NCBI RefSeq assembly: GCF_016294135.1
Contig: NZ_JAEDCO010000043.1
Location: 1-11,687, forward strand
DNA length: 11,687 nucleotides
Direction of reading: 5' to 3'
Origin: Methanobrevibacter ruminantium
GTDB lineage: Archaea; Methanobacteriota; Methanobacteria; Methanobacteriales; Methanobacteriaceae
The position numbers and the translations under genes are program-made. Of the stretch, positions 5,823-11,687 are shown in pieces (within the stretch, counting starts at the first letter, position 1; every line of letters starts with the position of its first letter). The notes below the pieces were generated by a model. It saw nothing but the letters and a program-made list of their open reading frames with translations, ran no database searches and was not told the DNA's origin.

Positions 5823-7763
5823 ATGAAAAAGATGAAAATTAGTATTATCATACCTACATACAACGAAGAGGAATATCTTCCTAAATTGCTTGAAAGCATA
5901 AAATCCCAAGATTTTACTGATTATGAAATCATTGTTGCAGATGCACAATCAGATGATAATACTAGAGAGATTGCTAAGGAAAATGGTTGTGTTGTTGTAG
6001 AAGGTGGGCTTCCTGGACCTGGAAGAAATAGAGGTGCAGAAGTGGCTCAAGGAGAAATACTACTGTTTTTAGACTCTGACTTGGAATTGACTGAAAATTA
6101 CCTAAGCAATGTGATTGAAGAGTTTGAGTCAGATGATTTGGGAGTAGCAATTACCCAAATGACACCACTATCTGAGAAAAAAAGAGACAAATATCTCCAC
6201 GACCTTGCAAACTGGTTTATGATAGCTGTTGAAAACATAAAGCCTCATGGAGCAGGATGCTATGGGATCATCTCTAAAAAGGAATTGCATGATGAAGTTG
6301 GAGGATTTGACGAAAATCTAAGTTTTGGTGAAGATACTGACTATATCGAACGTGTTGCTGAAATCAGCGAATTTAAAGTGCTAAGAAATGCAAGAATCGG
6401 CGTTTCCACCAGAAGACTTGAAGAGGAAGGTCTTTACACATTACTTAAGCAATATGGAAAAAGTACTGTAAATGACTTCAGAGGAAAAAGAACTTCAGCA
6501 GAGGACTTAGGTTATGAGTTCGGTCACGACCCAATATCTGCACTTGATAGTGTGGACATGGAAAAGATTGCTGAAAAATCCAGAAACAGAAAAATCAAAG
6601 ACAGAATCAATAAACTCAAGGACAGGGATATTGAAGAAAACGAATTAGTTGAAGTTACTGAAGATGAAACTGGCCTTGTTGTTAAAGAGGCAGCAGGATC
6701 ACAAGGCAAGAAAAGAATATTCTATTCCGTCTGTGGAGAGGGAATGGGACATGCAATCAGAAGCAGCGTTATTCTTGAGCATTTAACCAAAAAATATGAT
6801 GTTTACATTTTCTCAAGCGAAAGGGCATATGAATTCCTCGCAAGCAAATTCGATAATGTATTTGAAATTGGAGGATTCAACACTGTCTATGAAAACAATG
6901 TGGTTAGAACCAAGAAAACATTCTTTAAGGCATTGAAGGCAAATCCTACAAACTTGAAGGACGGATACAATGTATTATATAAGGAATGCAAAAGAATCAA
7001 GCCTAACATTATCATATCAGATTTTGAAAACTATTCCAGTATGCTCAGTAAGATCATGAACATTCCACTCATTAGCCTTGACAATATCCATATGTTGACC
7101 CAATGCGAATATGATTATCCTCCAAACCACAAAGCGGATATGCTAACTGCAAAGGCAGTTACCAAATCATATATCCTAAGGCCAAAAAGGCATATAATCA
7201 CAGCATTCTTCTATCCTCCATTAAAGCATCCCAAGATGACTGCTCTTTACCCTCCAGTATTAAGGGAAGAGATAATGAAATTGGAGCCTGTTGAAGGGGA
7301 GCATGTTTTGGTTTATCAGACAGCAGAATCAAGCATAAACCTTATGGAAGAGCTTAAGAAACTTGATTACAAATTCATTGTTTATGGATTCAACAAGGAT
7401 GAGGTTGATGAGAACTTGACATATAGGTCATTTAATGAAGAGCAAATCTTTGAGGATATGAGAACAGCTAAGGCAATTATAGTGAATGGTGGATTCACTA
7501 TGATTTCAGAGGCGATATATCTTAAGAAACCTATCTACAGCACTCCTGCACATAAGAACTTCGAGCAGATATTGAATGGATTCTATGTTGAGAAGTTAGG
7601 ATTTGGAGAATCTCATGAGAACCTGGATGTCAAAAAGATTGAAAGCTTTTTACATAATCTTGACAAGTATCAGGAAAACTTGAATAAGGTAGAGCCATGG
7701 GACAATACTGAAATCCTAAATGATCTTGACTTAAGCATTGAAAAATATTCAAAGCTTTATTAG
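5823..7763 (+). CDS. bifunctional glycosyltransferase: GT2 domain fused to MJ1255-like GT-B domain
   Basis: This 646-residue protein has two glycosyltransferase modules and no membrane helix. Residues 4-200 are a family-2 GT-A domain: ISIIIPTYNEEEYL (6-19), VADAQSDDNT (38-47), PGPGRNRGAE (64-73), the metal-binding DSD (84-86) in LFLDSDLE, and GGFDENLSFGEDTDY (160-174) with a catalytic-type ED. A charged linker (about 240-295) follows. Residues 298-646 look like the MJ1255/TIGR00661 archaeal family of MurG-like GT-B enzymes: IFYSVCGEGMGHAIRSSVI (299-317) as the acceptor-side glycine loop, and IIVNGGFTMISEAIYLKKP (552-570) as the nucleotide-sugar motif. The likely role is glycan or glycolipid assembly at the inner face of the membrane. 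No good Shine-Dalgarno supports either the ATG at 5823 or the second ATG at 5832. Domain calls are confident; sugar and acceptor are unknown. Confidence 0.9.
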   Translation: MKKMKISIIIPTYNEEEYLPKLLESIKSQDFTDYEIIVADAQSDDNTREIAKENGCVVVEGGLPGPGRNRGAEVAQGEILLFLDSDLELTENYLSNVIEEFESDDLGVAITQMTPLSEKKRDKYLHDLANWFMIAVENIKPHGAGCYGIISKKELHDEVGGFDENLSFGEDTDYIERVAEISEFKVLRNARIGVSTRRLEEEGLYTLLKQYGKSTVNDFRGKRTSAEDLGYEFGHDPISALDSVDMEKIAEKSRNRKIKDRINKLKDRDIEENELVEVTEDETGLVVKEAAGSQGKKRIFYSVCGEGMGHAIRSSVILEHLTKKYDVYIFSSERAYEFLASKFDNVFEIGGFNTVYENNVVRTKKTFFKALKANPTNLKDGYNVLYKECKRIKPNIIISDFENYSSMLSKIMNIPLISLDNIHMLTQCEYDYPPNHKADMLTAKAVTKSYILRPKRHIITAFFYPPLKHPKMTALYPPVLREEIMKLEPVEGEHVLVYQTAESSINLMEELKKLDYKFIVYGFNKDEVDENLTYRSFNEEQIFEDMRTAKAIIVNGGFTMISEAIYLKKPIYSTPAHKNFEQILNGFYVEKLGFGESHENLDVKKIESFLHNLDKYQENLNKVEPWDNTEILNDLDLSIEKYSKLY

Positions 7764-7820
7764 CTCTTGAATTGAAAAATAAGTCTTTTTAATTTATTTT
7801 TTTAATAACTATTTTTTACT

Positions 7821-7846
7821 TCATGTAATTACATGACTTTACATGA
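7821..7846. repeat. 16-bp perfect palindrome with an extra half-site
   Basis: TCATGTAATTACATGA (7821-7836) is a perfect palindrome. The half-site TTACATGA recurs at 7839-7846, where with flanking bases (ACTTC upstream, GAAAGT downstream) it can form an alternative longer stem with the first half-site. It lies between convergent 3' ends, so a terminator hairpin or a protein-binding site are both possible. Confidence 0.7.
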
Positions 7847-7941
7847 AAGTATTTTTTTTAATTATTTTCTTTAAAATATTTTCTAACTATTTTCTAACTT
7901 TTTTAATTATTTTTTAAATATTTTTAAGAAAAGATTTTTTT

Positions 7942-7985
7942 AATTCTTGTAAATAGTCCTATAAATTCTTGTAAATAGTCCTATA
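7942..7985. repeat. 22-bp tandem repeat, two perfect copies
   Basis: A 22-mer beginning AATTCTTGTAAATAG and ending TCCTATA occurs at 7942-7963 and again, identically and without a gap, at 7964-7985. It lies 85-130 bp beyond the tfb stop codon, in the convergent gap. Confidence 0.9.
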
Positions 7986-8035
7986 TAATACGAATTAAAA
8001 TAATTGAAATGAAAAGGTTTTGAAAATAAAATGAA

Positions 8036-8063
8036 TTAATAAAAAAAGAAAAAAAGAAAAGAA
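8036..8063 (-). terminator. T-tract terminator of tfb
   Basis: The plus strand here is almost pure A/G (A-runs at 8041-8047, 8050-8055 and 8057-8060). On the minus strand it reads as successive T-runs starting within 10 nt of the tfb stop codon, a typical archaeal U-tract terminator. Confidence 0.6.
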
Positions 8064-8070
8064 TTGAGTG

Positions 8071-9060
8071 TTATAAAGTTACACCCATTTCTAATTGTTC
8101 AGTAAGTTCTTTGTATCTGTTACGGATAGTTACTTCAGTTACGCCTGCAACTTCTGCAACATCTCTTTGGGTTTTTCTTTCACCTAATAAAACAGATGCA
8201 ATGTATAATGCAGCAGCAGCTACACCAGTTGGACCTCTACCGGAAGTTAATCCTTTTTCCATTGCCTTTTCAATGATTTCAATGGATCTAGATTGCACTT
8301 CACCAGATAATCCAAGTTCACTTGCGAATCTTGGAACATAGTCTACTGGAGATGTAGGAGGTAACTTAATGTTCAATTCTCTTGTCAAGAATCTGTAAGT
8401 TCTTCCAACTTCTTTTTTACTTACTCTAGAAACTTCAGCAATTTCATCTAAAGTACGAGGTACTTTACATCTTCTACAAGCTGCATATAAAGAAGCAGCT
8501 ACAACTCCTTCAATACTTCTTCCACGGATAAGCTTGTTTTCCACTGCACTTCTGTAAACAACTGAAGCAGCTTCCCTTACACTTCTTGGAAGACCTAATC
8601 TTGAAGAGTCTCTGTCTAATTCACTTAATGCAAAAGCCAAGTTACGTTCAGTAGCACCGGAAATTCTGATTTTTCTTTGCCATTTTCTTAAACGGTACCA
8701 TTGAGCTCTATTTCTTGCAGGAATATCTCTACCATAGATGTCCTTATTCCTCCAATCAATCATTGTACTTAAACCTTTATCGTGAATAGTGTAAGTAATA
8801 GGAGCACCTACTCTTGTACGTTTGTCTCTTTGTTCATGGTCGAATGCTCTCCATTCTGGACCCATATCTACAAGGTTTTCATCAATAACTAATCCACAGT
8901 TAGCACAAACCACTTCTGCCCTTTCATAATCCCCAATCAAATCAGTTGAACCACATTGTGGACATACGGTTTGTCTTTCTGGCTCAGAGTCATCTTTTTG
9001 TCTTCTTCTTGAAGTTCTTTTGGAATTTTGAAGAACTTCTTCAGATAATCCTTCTTTCGT
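8071..9060 (-). CDS. tfb: transcription initiation factor B (TFB/TFIIB)
   Basis: TFB recruits RNA polymerase to TBP-bound promoters. The sequence shows an N-terminal zinc ribbon CPQC-X15-CANC, the B-reader region GPEWRAFDHEQRDKRTRVG, and two cyclin-like repeats, the first containing RGRSIEGVVAASLYAACR and the second SGRGPTGVAAAALYIAS. The last repeat carries an HTH for BRE recognition and the protein ends EQLEMGVTL. The start is unusual. A TTG at 8938-8940 would give 289 residues but cut off the first zinc-binding CPQC pair. The same frame stays open upstream to a stop at 9130-9132, encoding NTKEGLSEEVLQ...SRRRQ...CPQCGSTD, yet contains no ATG, GTG or TTG. AGGAG (9069-9073) lies 8 nt before an ACG at 9058-9060, the spacing expected of a start, so I set the 5' end there (329 residues). 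The 3' part is certain; the start is tentative. Confidence 0.93.
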   Translation of the reverse strand, partial: TKEGLSEEVLQNSKRTSRRRQKDDSEPERQTVCPQCGSTDLIGDYERAEVVCANCGLVIDENLVDMGPEWRAFDHEQRDKRTRVGAPITYTIHDKGLSTMIDWRNKDIYGRDIPARNRAQWYRLRKWQRKIRISGATERNLAFALSELDRDSSRLGLPRSVREAASVVYRSAVENKLIRGRSIEGVVAASLYAACRRCKVPRTLDEIAEVSRVSKKEVGRTYRFLTRELNIKLPPTSPVDYVPRFASELGLSGEVQSRSIEIIEKAMEKGLTSGRGPTGVAAAALYIASVLLGERKTQRDVAEVAGVTEVTIRNRYKELTEQLEMGVTL

Positions 9061-9146
9061 GTTAATCTCTCCTATTATATCAATTTGACTAAGTTTTACC
9101 CAAACTAGGGGAAAAACCTTTAATTTTCTCTAAGAAATGAATAGAG

Positions 9147-9164
9147 AAAAAATTTTTTAAATAT
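9147..9164 (-). promoter_or_regulatory. possible TATA box for tfb
   Basis: On the minus strand ATATTTAAAAAATT spans the gap between the gar1 stop codon and tfb. Initiation about 25 nt downstream (near 9130) would give a leader of some 60-70 nt to the proposed tfb start. Alternatively tfb may be read through from gar1. GATATAATA (about 9074-9082) is a second TATA-like string but would start transcription inside the coding extension. Confidence 0.3.
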
Positions 9165-9165
9165 C

Positions 9166-9522
9166 CTATTTGTTTCTTCTTTTTCTGGAATTGGATTTCC
9201 TATTTCTGGAATTCTTGGAATTACCTTTTGAACCCTTTTTGGATTTAGAGTTCTTGTTTTTCTTATTGAGTTTTTCCATTTCACTTTTTGTGGAAACAAA
9301 TAGCTTTTCACCATGTCTACTTTCAAGATCCCTTCTATTAACTGACCTAAAAATATTTACGGAAACGTATGGATTTTTTACTGGGCCAAAAATAGAATAT
9401 ACCTTACCTATTTTCTGCTTATCATTTGTAAAAACAAAAGCCCCTGCTGGAGGAGTCTTTGTGGTTTTGACAATAAGCTTTCCAGAATTGGCAAGGTGTG
9501 AGATGTTTCCTAAAAATTTCAT
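9166..9522 (-). CDS. gar1: Gar1, H/ACA ribonucleoprotein subunit
   Basis: Gar1 binds the pseudouridine synthase Cbf5 and helps substrate turnover in H/ACA RNPs that modify rRNA. Residues 1-75 form the expected small beta-barrel: MKFLGNISHLANSGKLIVK at the start, then FTNDKQKIGKVYSIFGPVKNPYVSVN, which contains the signature GKVYxIFGPVKxPYVxV. From about residue 80 to 118 the protein becomes a low-complexity tail of Lys, Asn, Ser, Arg and Gly with no hydrophobic residues, reminiscent of the RNA-binding GAR tails of eukaryotic Gar1. The ATG at 9520-9522 is preferred: AAGGTGA (9527-9533) lies 4 nt before it, while an in-frame TTG at 9525 is too close. The gene precedes tfb on the same strand, an arrangement I recall from other archaea. 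The call is strong. Confidence 0.92.
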   Translation of the reverse strand: MKFLGNISHLANSGKLIVKTTKTPPAGAFVFTNDKQKIGKVYSIFGPVKNPYVSVNIFRSVNRRDLESRHGEKLFVSTKSEMEKLNKKNKNSKSKKGSKGNSKNSRNRKSNSRKRRNK

Positions 9523-9525
9523 CAA

Positions 9526-9828
9526 ATCACCTTAAAAATAAACATTAGTACATCTTAATATAATGACATGATAGCATATAAATGTTTCGATGCCTTTATA
9601 TATAAAAAAATTTCTTCTTAAAAAGTATTACTAAAAAGTTCTAATAAAAACTTTTTAATATGAACAATTCATTCTTTAATCAACAAACAATTGATTAATA
9701 ATAGTTATATTGGGTAATATATAAAGATTATGGAAGTTGATGGAGAATAAAAAGAAATGATGATTGTAATAGAAATAAAAAGAAAAAATGACAAAAATCA
9801 AAATAATGAGAAATAATAAGAAATAATA
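9526..9828. other. divergent AT-rich intergenic region with several TATA-like elements
   Basis: This 303-bp gap between gar1 (minus) and the sirtuin (plus) holds no recognisable gene. It contains the gar1 promoter region, a symmetrical TTTATATATAAA (9595-9606), a plus-strand TAATATATAAAG near 9716-9727 that is the likelier sirtuin promoter, and three imperfect 10-bp units starting AAATAAT (9801-9810, 9811-9820, 9821-9830) immediately before the sirtuin start. Short reading frames such as 9757-9816 (19 codons) have no ribosome-binding site. Confidence 0.6.
9555..9564 (-). promoter_or_regulatory. probable TATA box for gar1
   Basis: ATTATATTAA on the minus strand is centred about 38 bp before the gar1 ATG, which places initiation just ahead of the AAGGTGA ribosome-binding site. 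A second TATA-like element, ATTTATATGC (9574-9583), lies a little further upstream. Confidence 0.4.
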
Positions 9829-10582
9829 GTGAACAAGAACATAAATAGAATCATGAATGAAATTAGTGCATTGCAAGAGATTATAGACAATAGCGATAAC
9901 ATTGTATTCTTCGGAGGTGCAGGCGTTTCTACAGAAAGTGGAATACCTGATTTCAGATCTGAGAACGGAGTGTTTAAAAGCTTGGAGAAATATGGGCACA
10001 GCCCAGAATATCTGGTTTCACACAGCTACTACCTGGAAAATACTGAAGAGTTTTTCAATTATTACAAGGAAAATCTCGTTTTCAAGGATGCTAAGCCAAA
10101 TCCTGCTCATTTAAAGCTTGCTGAACTTGAAAAAGCAGGTAAGCTAAAGGCAGTGATCACTCAAAACATTGATGGCTTGCACCAAAAAGGCAGAAAGCAA
10201 AAATGTTCTGGAACTTCATGGAAGCGTTCACAGAAACTATTGTGAGTTTTGCAAAAGGGAATATGATCTGGATTTCATATTAGAAAGTGAAGGAGTTCCC
10301 ATATGTGAATGCGGAGGAATAGTCAAGCCCGATGTTGTGCTTTATGAAGAACCATTAAACAATGATGTTCTAAGCGCATCAATCAATTACATAGCCAATG
10401 CAGACACTTTGATAATAGGGGGAACATCCCTTGTGGTTTATCCAGCTGCAGGATTGATAAATTACTTCAATGACTCAAAGTTGGTTTTAATCAATAAAAG
10501 CGAAACTCCTTATGACAATTTAGCCAGTTTAGTCATTAATGAAGCTATTGGAGAAACATTAGAACAAATAAAAATAAAATAG
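9829..10582 (+). pseudogene. NAD-dependent protein deacylase (sirtuin, Sir2/CobB family), frameshifted
   Basis: Two overlapping frames together encode one sirtuin of about 250 residues, the usual length. The first (9829-10245) has the NAD-binding GAGVSTESGIPDFR (30-43) and TQNIDGLHQK (111-120). The second takes over at 10190 with AESKNVLELHGSVHRNYCEFC, giving the catalytic His (130), zinc cysteines 138, 141, 159 and 161, GIVKPDVVLYEE, GGTSLVVYPAAGL and LVLINKSE. One surplus base in CAAAAAGG (10183-10190) causes the shift; deleting it restores every family motif. Read as is, translation runs into an unrelated stretch and stops at 10245, before the catalytic His. The rest shows no decay, so a recent mutation or a sequencing or assembly error is likely. 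The start may be GTG 9829 or ATG 9853; neither has a clear Shine-Dalgarno. Sirtuins in archaea can deacetylate chromatin protein and metabolic enzymes. Confidence 0.92.
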
Positions 10583-10634
10583 AATAAAAAATAGAAAAAA
10601 AGAATAAAATAAAAAATAAAGACAACACTTGTCT
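10583..10634 (-). terminator. hairpin plus T-rich tract, terminator of the RraA-like gene
   Basis: AGACAA (10620-10625) and TTGTCT (10629-10634) form a perfect 6-bp stem with a 3-nt loop. Read on the minus strand, the stem is followed by a long T-rich stretch (10619 down to 10583), which fits termination of the minus-strand gene ending at 10659. The sirtuin in the opposite direction has no T-run here. Confidence 0.6.
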
Positions 10635-10658
10635 CTTAAAAAATAGTAAAAAAGATTA

Positions 10659-11393
10659 TTATCTATTCAAACCAATAATCTCAGACAATAATCTGCCTTT
10701 TTTCAATTCCTTAATGATATGGCTTTCCTTTACCTTTACGTTAAAGGTAGCCACCATGGTTTCATGGAACAGTTCCTTAGGAATCACCACTACACCATTT
10801 TGGTCTCCAAATACAAAGTCTCCTGGCTTTATGATATCTTCATCAATTTCCAAATCAACGTTTATTTCACCAAGACCTAAAGCTTTTCCCGCATTTGGAA
10901 GGTAATCAAGAGCGAACACTGGATAATCCAAATCCACAAGAGCATCCATATCCCTAGCCCAACCGTATAAAACAGTTCCAGCGATTCCTTTCTCACCTGC
11001 ACAGGTTGAAGCAAGCTCTCCCCAAACTGAAGCAGGTTTTCCATAAGTGTAAAGGAATAGGACTTCACCTTTTTCTGCATTGTCCATAGCCATCAATGAG
11101 GTTCCCCAATCATCAGTGCTGGTTTTTGCAGTGAATATCTTACCGTAAACCTTATTGTCATTCATCGGTTTCAAACCATCTATAACACCGCTACGTCCAG
11201 AGACAGATGAGTAAGCATCTGATACCTGACAAGCGGAACTTGAATCCAAGATCTTTTTCAATAAATCATGGCTTTTGCTTTTTTCATTATCTAAATCATC
11301 AATGGAAAAATCATATTTGCTAATATCTACATCATCTAAGTCAATCACTTTGGATGATTTTTTCAATAAAGTCTTAGGAGTGATTTTAGCCAA
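10659..11393 (-). CDS. RraA-like family protein (stand-alone)
   Basis: This 244-residue protein belongs to the RraA/HMG-aldolase-like family, whose members inhibit RNase E in E. coli or act as class II pyruvate aldolases. Visible motifs are SSSACQVSDAY (51-61), YGKIFTAKT (83-91), WGELAS (124-129), GIAGTVLYGWARDMDAL (136-152) with the family's conserved Arg and Asp, YPVFA (157-161), and GDFVFGDQNGVVVIP (191-205). The core starts near residue 43. Residues 1-42 are an acidic, Asp-rich extension absent from the minimal family of about 160 residues. Many methanogens carry this domain fused to hexulose-phosphate synthase; here no such domain is present. The start is a TTG at 11391-11393, supported by GAGGTG (11399-11404) 5 nt upstream. 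Archaea of this type lack RNase E, so an aldolase or unknown metabolic role is more likely. Confidence 0.88.
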   Translation of the reverse strand: MAKITPKTLLKKSSKVIDLDDVDISKYDFSIDDLDNEKSKSHDLLKKILDSSSACQVSDAYSSVSGRSGVIDGLKPMNDNKVYGKIFTAKTSTDDWGTSLMAMDNAEKGEVLFLYTYGKPASVWGELASTCAGEKGIAGTVLYGWARDMDALVDLDYPVFALDYLPNAGKALGLGEINVDLEIDEDIIKPGDFVFGDQNGVVVIPKELFHETMVATFNVKVKESHIIKELKKGRLLSEIIGLNR

Positions 11394-11687
11394 TTTAACA
11401 CCTCTTTTAAAAATAAAATTATTTAAAAATTATTAATAGAATGATTAATTGAATTATTCATTGTCTACACTTAAATTTCTAAAGTATGTTTAATAAATAT
11501 TTCTAAAAATTCTAAAAATTTTTCCATTCATTAGAAAAATATAAAATAATTTATATATTATGATAAAGATATTATTATGTGGATACTAAATCATATAAAA
11601 ATGATATTAAATTATAATAGAAATTATAATTACATTATTAATTAATTCGAACATTAATTAATTCATTATTAATACGATTATTACAAT
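11394..11687. other. non-coding AT-rich region upstream of the RraA-like gene
   Basis: No open reading frame of note lies here. It holds the GAGGTG ribosome-binding site of the RraA-like gene, a 9-bp tandem pair TTCTAAAAA (11501-11509, 11510-11518), several minus-strand TATA-like strings (for example around 11540-11560) and, near the window edge, a 12-bp direct repeat ATTAATTAATTC (11637-11648 and 11653-11664, 16-bp spacing). It probably also contains the promoter of a neighbour outside the window. Confidence 0.5.

Larger units (their letters stand above)
7764..8070. other. non-coding repeat-rich gap between convergent genes
   Basis: No credible gene lies in these 307 bases, which separate the glycosyltransferase and tfb 3' ends. 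From left to right they hold T-runs suited to ending the plus-strand transcript (7784-7803), a palindrome with repeated ACATGA half-sites (7821-7846), an 11-bp tandem pair TATTTTCTAAC (7877-7887, 7888-7898), more T-runs, a 22-bp perfect tandem pair (7942-7985), and an A/G-rich stretch that reads as a T-tract for tfb on the minus strand. Confidence 0.75.

Noticed and set aside
5814..5825. Four-codon ATG GCG AGA TGA frame overlapping the glycosyltransferase ATG, as if a translationally coupled leader
   Set aside because: There is no Shine-Dalgarno in front of it; such mini-frames are common by chance.
9170..9535. 121-residue plus-strand frame, rich in Leu and Phe, opposite gar1
   Set aside because: It is the complement of the Lys/Asn-rich Gar1 tail. 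The Gar1 motifs on the minus strand decide the issue.
9757..9816. 19-codon frame upstream of the sirtuin, in the same frame
   Set aside because: It has no ribosome-binding site and only low-complexity content, and stop codons separate it from the sirtuin.
9676..9999. 107-residue minus-strand frame rich in Phe, Tyr and Ile, covering the gap and the sirtuin start
   Set aside because: The composition is that of translated AT-rich non-coding DNA, and it overlaps conserved sirtuin sequence on the plus strand.
10169..10245. Programmed +1 frameshifting as the main explanation for the split sirtuin
   Set aside because: No downstream pseudoknot, internal Shine-Dalgarno or rare-codon hungry site was recognised, so an indel error or mutation at the A5GG run is simpler. 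Kept only as a minor option.
1..11687. tRNA or rRNA genes, insertion sequences, integrase or attachment sites
   Set aside because: No GC-rich cloverleaf-like stretch, GGTTCGAATC-type T-loop, transposase motif or long terminal inverted repeat was seen on either strand.

Overview
The window reads as chromosomal DNA of a very AT-rich euryarchaeal methanogen, most likely Methanobrevibacter or a close relative in Methanobacteriales. The archaeal assignment rests on an archaeal transcription factor B (TFB), a Gar1 H/ACA RNP protein next to it, a short archaeal-type UMP kinase, and Shine-Dalgarno sequences built on a GTGA core 4-5 nt before the start codon. The genus is an inference from base composition and protein flavour. 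I see no tRNA, rRNA, CRISPR array, transposase or integrase.

Layout. Positions 1-51 hold a 17-bp tandem repeat. Then come plus-strand genes: pyrH UMP kinase (80-757, ending in a hairpin plus T-tract), a TatD-family nuclease (863-1657), a 62-residue tail-anchored zinc-ribbon protein (1812-2000), a YbjQ-family protein (2128-2451), and a membrane protein whose C-terminus looks like a second, diverged YbjQ domain (2492-3427). A TauE/SafE-type permease lies convergently on the minus strand (3499-4329). Divergent from it is an unrecognised 380-residue multi-pass membrane protein (4495-5637). A 14-bp repeat in six copies (5655-5738) precedes a 646-residue fusion of a GT2 and a GT-B glycosyltransferase (5823-7763). 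A repeat-rich non-coding stretch (7764-8070) separates this from minus-strand tfb (8071 to about 9060) and gar1 (9166-9522). On the far side of a 300-bp AT-rich gap is a plus-strand sirtuin broken by a one-base frameshift (9829-10582), convergent with a minus-strand RraA-like protein (10659-11393). The last 290 bases are non-coding.

How the genes fit together. Most are single transcription units for housekeeping functions: pyrimidine nucleotides, nucleic-acid repair, transcription initiation, and rRNA pseudouridylation. The YbjQ gene and its membrane neighbour look like a functional pair. The glycosyltransferase fusion and the 380-residue membrane protein suggest cell-envelope roles. No obvious multi-gene defence or mobile system is present.

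The points most worth attention are: the apparent lack of any ATG, GTG or TTG start for a complete TFB; the YbjQ/membrane-YbjQ pair; the two-domain glycosyltransferase; the sirtuin frameshift; and several short perfect tandem repeats and palindromes in intergenic DNA.
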